Source: an uncultured Collinsella sp.
GTDB lineage: Bacteria; Actinomycetota; Coriobacteriia; Coriobacteriales; Coriobacteriaceae
Length of the DNA: 18,436 bases
Direction of reading: 5' to 3'
Assembly: GCA_900543845.1 (NCBI GenBank)
Contig: UQTD01000038.1
Span: 1-18,436, forward strand
The notes beneath the pieces are model-generated. The model was not told the DNA's origin. It saw nothing but the letters and a program-made list of their open reading frames with translations, and made no database searches. Position numbers and translations under genes: made by a program. Of the stretch, positions 13,438-18,436 are shown piece after piece (the stretch's first letter is position 1; every line of letters begins with the position of its first letter).

Positions 13438-13758
13438 ATGGCGTCTGAGGGCTTTTTTGAGCGGGTGTACGAGGTAGTCGAGCAGATCCCTGAGGGGATG
13501 GTCGCCACGTATGGTCAGGTGGCGCTGCTTGCCGGTCGTCCACGAAGTGCGCGGTACGTGGGGTATGCGTTGCACAGCAATCCGCGCCCTGGCGAGATTC
13601 CCTGCCATCGTGTGGTGTTTGCCGACGGGCGCATATGCGAGGGTTTTGCTTTTGGCGGTCTCGATGCTCAGCGTGAGCTCTTAATGGGGGAGGGCGTGAC
13701 GTTTACCGATCCCATGCACGTCGACTTGGACGCCTGTCGCTGGCCTGCCGGACTCTAA
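13438..13758 (+). CDS. Single-domain MGMT-like DNA alkyltransferase
   Basis: The 106-residue protein is the DNA-binding domain of O6-alkylguanine-DNA alkyltransferase without the usual N-terminal domain. It keeps TYGQVA (24-29), an Arg-finger-like SARYVGYAL (37-45) and the active-site motif IPCHRVV with C56. Most alkyltransferase-like proteins of this size have Trp or Ala in place of that Cys and only flag lesions; keeping Cys means true alkyl transfer is possible. ATG 13438 follows AAGGGAG with 6 nt of spacing. The gene sits alone between two inverted copies of the same palindromic repeat (13370 and 13775). Repair of alkylated guanine in the nucleoid is the likely role. Confidence 0.88.
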   Translation: MASEGFFERVYEVVEQIPEGMVATYGQVALLAGRPRSARYVGYALHSNPRPGEIPCHRVVFADGRICEGFAFGGLDAQRELLMGEGVTFTDPMHVDLDACRWPAGL

Positions 13759-13774
13759 CAGCTCCGCCATGGCC

Positions 13775-13815
13775 AAAACCACCACAAAGGTGCCTGTCCC
13801 CTTTGTGGTGGTTTT
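13775..13815 (-). repeat. GGGGACAGGCACC palindromic repeat, copy 4
   Basis: Arms AAAACCACCACAAAGG (13775-13790) and CCTTTGTGGTGGTTTT (13800-13815) pair perfectly over 16 bp, the longest of the four copies. It starts 16 bp after the MGMT-like stop and is inverted relative to copy 3, matching copy 2. The TTTT end suits plus-strand termination. Confidence 0.85.
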
Positions 13816-13842
13816 CCGTTGCAGGTTTACCGGGGTTAACTT

Positions 13843-14022
13843 ATGGAGAAGGTGTGGCGACGTACTTTGCCGTCAGAAAGTAAACCACGGCGAACTATAT
13901 TGTATTCAGCAACGGAGCAGGCAATAGGCGATGAAAAAGCCTGCCCTGTTGAGTTTGATTCGCATTCCTCCCCTCTGTGCGATTCAACGGTGTACTTCGG
14001 GAACAGGCCCGCTGGCAACTAA
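13843..14022 (+). CDS. Doubtful small ORF (59 aa)
   Basis: An ATG-to-TAA frame encodes 59 residues with a basic N-terminus (MEKVWRRTLPSESKPRR) and two Cys residues further on (KACPV, SPLCDS). Upstream CCGGGG is a poor SD. Its stop codon falls inside the loop of a perfect 18-bp hairpin (14000-14041). The third-position GC is lower than in the neighbours. It occupies most of the otherwise empty 336 bp between the MGMT-like gene and trpS. I do not recognise it, and it may be chance. Confidence 0.2.
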   Translation: MEKVWRRTLPSESKPRRTILYSATEQAIGDEKACPVEFDSHSSPLCDSTVYFGNRPAGN

Positions 14023-14041
14023 CTGCCAGCGGGCCTGTTCC
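14000..14041. terminator. Perfect 18-bp hairpin between convergent genes
   Basis: Arms 14000-14017 and 14024-14041 are perfectly complementary and very GC-rich, with a 6-nt loop. It lies between the MGMT-like gene (+) and the trpS stop (-), a usual place for a shared terminator. Neither side has a real T-run (TGTTTC on plus, CCCGAAG on minus), so it may instead block RNA decay. Confidence 0.55.
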
Positions 14042-14094
14042 TGTTTCGGGGAGAAATTTAATTTCACCGTCTATGTTGTGCGAAAGCGCTTTGC

Positions 14095-15144
14095 CTAGTA
14101 CACCATGCCCATGGCGTCTTGAACCTCGGCCAGGGTCTGCTCGGCGATCTCGTTGGCGCGACGATTGCCCTCGTGCAGCACGTCCTTCACGTAATCCAGA
14201 TCGTTCTCGTAGCGCTGACGACGCTCGCGGATCGGGGCGAAGTACTCGTTGACGGCCTCGGTCACGTACTTCTTGAGCTGGCCGGAGCCGCCCATGCCGA
14301 TCTCCTCGGCAATCTCGACCTCGGAACGACCGGTGCAGATGGCAGCCGTCGAAAGCAGGCCGGACACGCCGGGGCGGTTCTCGGGATCAAACGTGATCAT
14401 GCGCTCGGAGTCGGTCTGGCTCTTCTTGATGCGCTTGGCCGTCTCCTCGGCGGTCATCGAAATATTGATGGCGTTGCCGTAGCTCTTGCTCATCTTGCGA
14501 CCGTCAAGGCCGGGCAGCAGCGGGGTCTCGGACAGAAGCGCGTCGACCTCGGGGAACACCTTGCCGTAACGGTTGTTAAAGCGGCGTGCGATGGTGCGGG
14601 TGAGCTCGATGTGCGGCAGCTGGTCGCGACCGACCGGCACGACGTTGCCCTTGCAGAACAGGATGTCGCAGGCCTGATGCACCGGGTAGGTGAGCAGAAG
14701 GCCGGTGAGCTCGTGGCCCGAGGCCTCCATCTCGGCCTTGACCGTGGGGTTGCGCGCCAGCTCGGCCTCGGAGACCAGCGACAGGAACGGCAGCATGAGC
14801 TGGTTTGCGGCGGGCACGGCGGAGTGCGCGTAGATCATGGTCTTGTCGGGGTCGATGCCGCAGGCAAGGTAGTCCATGACCATGTTGTACACGTTGTCCT
14901 GGATGTGCTCGGTGGTGTCGCGGTCGGTGATGACCTGGTAGTCGGCGATGAGCACGTTGGTCTTGGCGCCCATGTTCTGCAGCTCCACGCGGCCCTTGAG
15001 GGTGCCAAAGTAGTGGCCCAGGTGCAAGCGTCCGGTGGGGCGGTCGCCGGTAAGCATGGTGAACTTCTCGGGCGTCTTGGCCAGACCCTCGCGAATGGCG
15101 TTGCTCTTTTGCAGCGCGACTTCGTAGCTGTTCTCGTTTGGCAT
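14095..15144 (-). CDS. trpS: Tryptophanyl-tRNA synthetase
   Basis: The 349-residue protein carries both class I synthetase signatures: TGDRPTGRLHLGHYFG, whose HLGH (41-44) is the HIGH motif, and GRKMSKSYGN, whose KMSKS is at 217-221. The length fits bacterial TrpRS. It charges tRNA-Trp with tryptophan in the cytosol. ATG 15144 has AGGAG 5 nt upstream; the longer frame to 15174 has no SD. The upstream gap of 160 bp is too short for a typical T-box leader and I see no T-box sequence. It lies downstream of the WecA-like gene on the same strand but probably has its own promoter. Confidence 0.95.
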   Translation of the reverse strand: MPNENSYEVALQKSNAIREGLAKTPEKFTMLTGDRPTGRLHLGHYFGTLKGRVELQNMGAKTNVLIADYQVITDRDTTEHIQDNVYNMVMDYLACGIDPDKTMIYAHSAVPAANQLMLPFLSLVSEAELARNPTVKAEMEASGHELTGLLLTYPVHQACDILFCKGNVVPVGRDQLPHIELTRTIARRFNNRYGKVFPEVDALLSETPLLPGLDGRKMSKSYGNAINISMTAEETAKRIKKSQTDSERMITFDPENRPGVSGLLSTAAICTGRSEVEIAEEIGMGGSGQLKKYVTEAVNEYFAPIRERRQRYENDLDYVKDVLHEGNRRANEIAEQTLAEVQDAMGMVY

Positions 15145-15304
15145 GATTGCTCCTAACGTATGCGTATTGGTCAAAATGATAACGCGTTTATCGAAAGGGG
15201 TGGGGCGTAAGTAGGCGAGGGGCGGGAGAGGGGCGGCTTGTGCGATGGGTGCGGCGCGGCTGCGCTTGGCCAGCGTTGCCTGGGCGCATCCTCGGCAGCT
15301 TATC

Positions 15305-16504
15305 CTAGAGCTTGTGGTGGCGCTCTTCTTTACGTTCCTCGGCTGCTTGCTCCTCCTGCTTAAAAGCGGGGTCGTCGGGGGTTACCAGCTCGTCCTCGTG
15401 TGTGCGCTTGTTGTAATGGTGGCGCAGGACGGGCTCAAAAAGGTGCAGGTGCTTGGCGAAGGCGGCCGAGCCAATGGCGAGCACGACAAAGATGAGCACG
15501 CGCATGGGGACCTCGACCTGATTGATGGCGGCGGCGCCGGCCGAAAGCATAATGCACCAGGCGTAGATGAGCAGTACGGCTTGCTTTTGGTTGTAGCCCT
15601 CTTGGATCAGGCGGTGGTGGATGTGGCCCTTGTCGGCCTGTCCGATGCTAATGTGGGCGCGCTTGCGGCGCACGATGGCGCTGAACGTGTCGATGATGGG
15701 TACGCCTGCCACGATGAGCGGGATGATGAGTGAGGTGAGCGCGGCGGTGCGGCTCACGTTGAGCAGCGAGATGGAGCCCAAGGCGAAGCCCAACAGCAGC
15801 GACCCCGAGTCGCCCAAGAAGATGCTCGCGGGGTTGAAGTTATAGCGCAAGAAGGCGAGGCACGAGCCAAAGAGCGCGATGGAGAGCGCGGCGGCGTCGA
15901 TACGGCCCGAAAGCATGGCCATCGTGAACATGGTGAACGATGCGATGCCGCAAATGCCCGTGGCCAGGCCGTCGAGGCCGTCGATGAGGTTGATGATGTT
16001 GGTGAACGCCACTAGGTAGATCACGGTGATGGGGTAGGCGAGCCAGCCAAGCATGATCTCGCCGGGGGCAAACGGGTTGATGATGACGCCGATTTTTAAG
16101 CCGCCGATGCAGGCGATGAGCGCGGCGAGCACCTGGCCGGCCAGCTTTTGCTTGGGCTTGAGCTGGAAGACATCATCGATCGCGCCGGTCGCAAAGATCA
16201 CGGTAAAGGAGAGTGCCAGCACGGGGTAGCTGATGTGAAGGCGCGGGTGCGGTACCAAAACGGGCGGCCAGCCCAGGTACCAGGTGCCCAGGATCTGCAC
16301 GATGCAGGCAACGACGAGGCCCAAAAAGACTGCCGTGCCGCCCATGCGTGGGATGGGCTTAGTGTTGATACGGCGCTTGGAGGGATAGTCGACGGCGTCG
16401 AGCTTGATTGCCAGGCGCTTGACCAGGGGTACTGTGAGAAAGGTCGTGATAAAGGCAGCGGCCGCCACGCATAAGTACGGTATGAAGCTCGTGGATGAAG
16501 CCAT
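15305..16504 (-). CDS. Undecaprenyl-phosphate sugar-1-phosphate transferase (WecA/TagO/MraY family)
   Basis: The 399-residue protein has about 10-11 membrane segments and the family's catalytic motifs: GAIDD (107-111), NIINLIDGLDGLA (169-181), FLGDSGS (229-235) and HIHHRL (294-299). HIHHRL marks the WecA/TagO side, which moves GlcNAc-1-phosphate from UDP-GlcNAc to undecaprenyl phosphate, rather than MraY. This starts teichoic acid, O-antigen-like or other cell-wall glycans on the inner face of the membrane. The C-terminal tail (about 45 residues) is charged, with many Glu, Lys and His, and is outside the catalytic core. ATG 16504 has only a weak SD (GGCGG 11 nt upstream), so the start is less certain than the family. 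Confidence 0.9.
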   Translation of the reverse strand: MASSTSFIPYLCVAAAAFITTFLTVPLVKRLAIKLDAVDYPSKRRINTKPIPRMGGTAVFLGLVVACIVQILGTWYLGWPPVLVPHPRLHISYPVLALSFTVIFATGAIDDVFQLKPKQKLAGQVLAALIACIGGLKIGVIINPFAPGEIMLGWLAYPITVIYLVAFTNIINLIDGLDGLATGICGIASFTMFTMAMLSGRIDAAALSIALFGSCLAFLRYNFNPASIFLGDSGSLLLGFALGSISLLNVSRTAALTSLIIPLIVAGVPIIDTFSAIVRRKRAHISIGQADKGHIHHRLIQEGYNQKQAVLLIYAWCIMLSAGAAAINQVEVPMRVLIFVVLAIGSAAFAKHLHLFEPVLRHHYNKRTHEDELVTPDDPAFKQEEQAAEERKEERHHKL

Positions 16505-17039
16505 GAATCAAAAAACCGCCAAGCGTCGAAGGAAAAGGTCAAAGGGCGCTACGCGCAAAAGGGCATAGCTGACCCATGATACTCGACCGAGGGGGTGCGG
16601 GGGTTTACGCCGTGCGATTATCACGCGCTTACCAGATATTGGGATGTTAGCTGGGTTCTGCCGAGTGCCGTTGGGAGTCATACGGGATCTGCGATGGCAA
16701 TTTTTGGCAAAATCGGCAAAAGAAAACCACCCCCCACGTTACGAAAATGAACCCACCTAAAACAGGTGGGTGCCCTCATCGACTGTTCCAGCGTCCTTAA
16801 CAACGAAGGATACCTGTACTAAGTACGACTGTGTGGGCTCCCTAAATAAACGCGACGGTTCACCCAGTTGCTCCGCGGGGGGCGGAATACCTACATCATA
16901 AAGCGGCACTTTGTTGATTCCAGTCTTGACATTACAAAATTCGTGTCGGACGATTACGGCGCCTTGGGCTTGGAGCCGTCTGTGCGGTCCGGGCCTTTAC
17001 GTTTGAGCTGCTGAATCGTTATTTTGGAGCATGTTTTTT
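16505..17039. other. Gene-free 535-bp region between divergent genes
   Basis: Apart from the 6S RNA candidate, this gap must carry the promoter of the WecA-like gene on the minus strand and that of the radical SAM gene on the plus strand. TTGACA at 16926-16931 (+) is a perfect -35, but no good -10 follows at 16-18 bp. I found no further ORF with an SD. Confidence 0.5.
16718..16888 (-). ncRNA. ssrS: Probable 6S RNA
   Basis: A closing stem pairs CCGCCCCCC (16885-16877) with GGGGGGTGG (16735-16727), with one G-U pair. Inside lie an open bubble, an apical arm based on GGGC/GCCC, and a hairpin CCCACCT/AGGTGGG on the 3' side of the bubble, directly after the apical arm. That is the 6S layout, in which the RNA mimics an open promoter and binds housekeeping RNA polymerase. 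TATGAT (16900-16895) lies 6 nt before the predicted start, and TTTTCTTTT follows the closing stem, so both ends fit a minus-strand RNA of about 171 nt. No -35 match is clear. The plus strand can fold similarly, but lacks a T-run and promoter. The surrounding 535-bp gap has no gene. Confidence 0.6.
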
Positions 17040-17978
17040 ATGCCGACGTCGTTGACCGAACTTTTTTCGCCTGCCTGCCATTTGTGTCCGCGCCGTTGCG
17101 GTGCGGCGCGCGATGAGGGTGCGCACGGCATATGCGGCGCCGACGACACGCTTAAGGTCGCCCGCGCGGCGCTCCATATGTGGGAGGAGCCGCCCATCTC
17201 GGGTGAGGCCGGCTCGGGCACGATTTTCTTTAGCGGCTGTTCGCTCAAATGCGTCTACTGCCAAAACCACGAGATTTCGACGGGAAATTTCGGTCTTGAG
17301 ATTACGCCCCAGCGTTTGGTCGAGATTATGCTGGAGCTGCAGGACCAGGGCGCCAACAACATCAACCTGGTGACTGCGACGCATTACGCTCACCTGCTGC
17401 CGGCCGCGATTGCCGCAGCGCGGGCGCGCGGGCTGGACAGCCCGATCGTCTACAACACGAGTGGCTATGAGCGGGCGAGTGCCGTGGCTGCGCTCGGCGA
17501 TGTGGTCGACGTGTGGCTTACCGACTTTAAATATGCCGATGCCGGGCTTGCGCAGTCGCTTTCTCATATTAAGGATTACCCACGTGTGGCCGTGTCTGGC
17601 CTGGCTCAGATGGCGCGCGAGATTGAGCGCCGCGGGGGAGAGCTGGTGGACGACGAGGGGCTCATGAAGCGCGGCATCATCGTCCGTCACCTGGTGCTGC
17701 CGGGTCATGCGGACGATTCGTGCCGCGTGCTGGACCTGGTGTGGCAGACGGTGGGTGACGTGCCGATTTCGGTCATGAACCAGTACACGCCCAATGCGCT
17801 CATGCGCGAGCAAGGCGGCGAGTTGGCGCGCGCCGTGACGCGCGAGGAGTACGAGCAGGTGCTCGATCATGCCGACGACTTGGGCTTTACGACGATGTTC
17901 TGGCAAGAAGGCGGAGCGGTAGACGAGAGCTTTACCCCGGCGTTCGACACCACCGGCGTCCTCACCAGCGCAAAGTAG
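17040..17978 (+). CDS. PflX-like radical SAM protein
   Basis: The 312-residue protein has the radical SAM cluster motif CSLKCVYC (C67, C71, C74), which binds a [4Fe-4S] cluster that cleaves S-adenosylmethionine. Four more Cys near the N-terminus (C13, C16, C20, C32) may hold a second metal site. These two sets together mark the PflX group, distant relatives of pyruvate formate-lyase activating enzymes whose substrate is unknown. I prefer ATG 17040 to ATG 17031, because GGAG lies 10 nt before the first but only 1 nt before the second. No glycyl-radical enzyme is encoded nearby, so its partner is not visible. A repeat element follows the stop. Confidence 0.88.
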   Translation: MPTSLTELFSPACHLCPRRCGAARDEGAHGICGADDTLKVARAALHMWEEPPISGEAGSGTIFFSGCSLKCVYCQNHEISTGNFGLEITPQRLVEIMLELQDQGANNINLVTATHYAHLLPAAIAAARARGLDSPIVYNTSGYERASAVAALGDVVDVWLTDFKYADAGLAQSLSHIKDYPRVAVSGLAQMAREIERRGGELVDDEGLMKRGIIVRHLVLPGHADDSCRVLDLVWQTVGDVPISVMNQYTPNALMREQGGELARAVTREEYEQVLDHADDLGFTTMFWQEGGAVDESFTPAFDTTGVLTSAK

Positions 17979-17988
17979 TGCGTTTACC

Positions 17989-18073
17989 GATGATTTTTCT
18001 GGGACGGGGGATAAATAATCATCGGGTGGCTCGGGTGTTCGAAAAGTAGTCAAAACAGCCCCGTCCCAAAAAG
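17989..18073 (-). repeat. GGGACGGGG composite repeat, copy 2
   Basis: Read on the minus strand it contains TTTTTGGGACGGGGCT and TTTTGACTACTTTT, as at 5273-5353, followed by the ATGATTTTT, CTGGGACGGGG, TAATCAT palindrome, here flipped relative to copy 1. It begins about 10 bp after the radical SAM stop and could end that transcript. The two copies are about 12.7 kb apart. Confidence 0.65.
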
Positions 18074-18088
18074 ACTGGGTATTGGGCG

Positions 18089-18116
18089 TTGACAGTTGGC
18101 GAGCCGTAGGTAAAAT
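18089..18116 (+). promoter_or_regulatory. tRNA-Ala promoter
   Basis: TTGACA (18089-18094) is a perfect -35 and TAAAAT (18111-18116) a good -10, with 16 bp between. Transcription would start near 18123, just before the mature 5' end of the tRNA at 18130. Confidence 0.75.
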
Positions 18117-18129
18117 ATCAACTTGTCCT

Positions 18130-18202
18130 GGGGACGTAGCTCAGTTGGGAGAGCGCTGCCGTCGCATGGCAGAGGCCGAGGGTTCGACTCCCTTCGTCTC
18201 CA
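18130..18202 (+). tRNA. tRNA-Ala (anticodon CGC)
   Basis: The 73 nt fold into a full cloverleaf. The acceptor stem is GGGGACG/CGTCTCC, the D arm GCTC/GAGC, the anticodon stem CTGCC/GGCAG around GTCGCAT, and the T arm GAGGG/CCCTT around TTCGACT. The anticodon CGC reads GCG. The acceptor holds the G3-U70 wobble pair that AlaRS recognises, confirming alanine. The 3' CCA is not encoded. Confidence 0.95.
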
Positions 18203-18216
18203 CCCTTGGATTTGAT

Positions 18217-18248
18217 AAGCCGCTGACATTGTGTCGGCGGCTTTTTTT
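18217..18248 (+). terminator. Intrinsic terminator after tRNA-Ala
   Basis: GCCGCTGACA pairs with TGTCGGCGGC over 10 bp with a TTG loop and is followed by T7. It begins 15 nt after the tRNA and should end its transcript. Confidence 0.85.
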
Positions 18249-18267
18249 AAAAAGAAAGGGCTGCACC

Positions 18268-18436
18268 ATGGCCGAGCTTGAGTCCCAACCACTGTCTGCC
18301 GAGGAGCGCGCCGAGTTGGAAGAGCTCCGCGCCGAGAAGGCTCGTCGCGAGGCCCAGGAAGAGGCACGCCGCGAGCGTGAGGAGCTGGCCGCCCTGCGTG
18401 CCGAGCGCGCGAAGGCCGAGGAGGCCGCTGCGAAGG
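18268..18436 (+). CDS. Coiled-coil protein, 3' end outside the window
   Basis: ATG 18268 follows AGAAAGGG at 7 nt, right after the tRNA terminator. The 56 residues visible are almost wholly Glu, Arg, Ala, Lys and Leu in heptad-like spacing (SAEERAELEELRAEKARREAQ), which predicts a long coiled coil. The frame is open at the window's edge. Many envelope or cell-division proteins begin this way, but nothing seen allows a family call. The extreme composition makes a chance frame possible, yet the SD and context favour a real gene. Confidence 0.7.
   Translation, partial: MAELESQPLSAEERAELEELRAEKARREAQEEARREREELAALRAERAKAEEAAAK

Noticed and set aside
10836..13815. CRISPR array suggested by four repeated palindromes
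   Set aside because: The copies are separated by whole genes, alternate in orientation and have no regular spacers.
14119..15156. 345-residue plus-strand frame opposite trpS
   Set aside because: It mirrors trpS almost exactly, and the product is a Gly/Val/Leu-rich string with no motif. The trpS frame carries the HLGH and KMSKS motifs.
15145..15304. T-box leader before trpS
   Set aside because: The gap is only 160 bp, and I see no specifier loop, conserved T-box sequence or terminator.
16718..16888. Plus-strand reading of the 6S-like RNA
   Set aside because: It folds similarly, but the promoter-like TATGAT and the T-run both fit only the minus strand, and the extra hairpin then falls on the 3' side of the bubble as in known 6S RNA. 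I keep some doubt.
17019..18053. 344-residue minus-strand frame opposite the radical SAM gene
   Set aside because: The plus frame has all seven expected cysteines and an SD. The minus frame is basic low-complexity noise.

Overview
The window is high-GC bacterial chromosome with short intergenic gaps and leaderboard-style Shine-Dalgarno (SD) starts. It has the gene content of an anaerobic gut actinobacterium. I infer class Coriobacteriia, most likely Collinsella or a near relative, from the ATP-dependent PEP carboxykinase, L-lactate permease, DegV, PflX-type radical SAM protein, HLGH-type TrpRS and abundant short GGGGAC-containing palindromes between genes. This rests on recognition of gene types; no search was run.

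Layout. 1-1190 (+): a truncated unknown gene and a 70-aa acidic protein, apparently one transcript. 1198-2360: a lower-GC island with a DUF3800 gene (-) behind its own promoter and a roughly 70-nt two-hairpin RNA element that ends in an intrinsic terminator 8 nt before the SD. Two further copies of that element lie nearby, one on each strand, with no intact gene. 2487-4088 (-): a CPA1-type cation/proton antiporter with C-terminal regulatory domains. 4414-5253 (+): a calcineurin-like phosphoesterase. 5254-5569: a nest of non-coding repeats. 5570-7144 (-): a Wzx/MATE-like flippase. 7323-8894 (+): L-lactate permease. 9146-10816 (+): PEP carboxykinase. 11044-13758 (+): a B3/B4-domain protein behind a leader/attenuator, a MarR regulator, a DegV protein and a one-domain MGMT-like protein. 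Four copies of one palindromic repeat sit at the ends of genes in 10.8-13.8 kb. 14095-15144 (-): trpS. 15305-16504 (-): a WecA/TagO/MraY-family sugar-phosphate transferase. 16505-17039: a 535-bp gap with a probable 6S RNA. 17040-17978 (+): a PflX-like radical SAM protein. 18130-18202 (+): tRNA-Ala(CGC), then the start of a coiled-coil protein that runs off the window.

How the genes work together. Most are housekeeping. PEP carboxykinase and lactate permease fit the carbon flow of a fermenter, the antiporter fits ion and pH balance, and the flippase and WecA-like enzyme fit envelope glycan synthesis. The item most like an undescribed system is the DUF3800 locus: promoter, structured RNA, terminator, then a predicted RNase H-fold protein. 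That is the layout of a type III (RNA antitoxin) toxin-antitoxin module or an RNA-controlled nuclease. The copies of the RNA element, their hairpins, the promoter and the possible SD-blocking complementarity are read directly from the sequence. Any defence or toxin role is inference.
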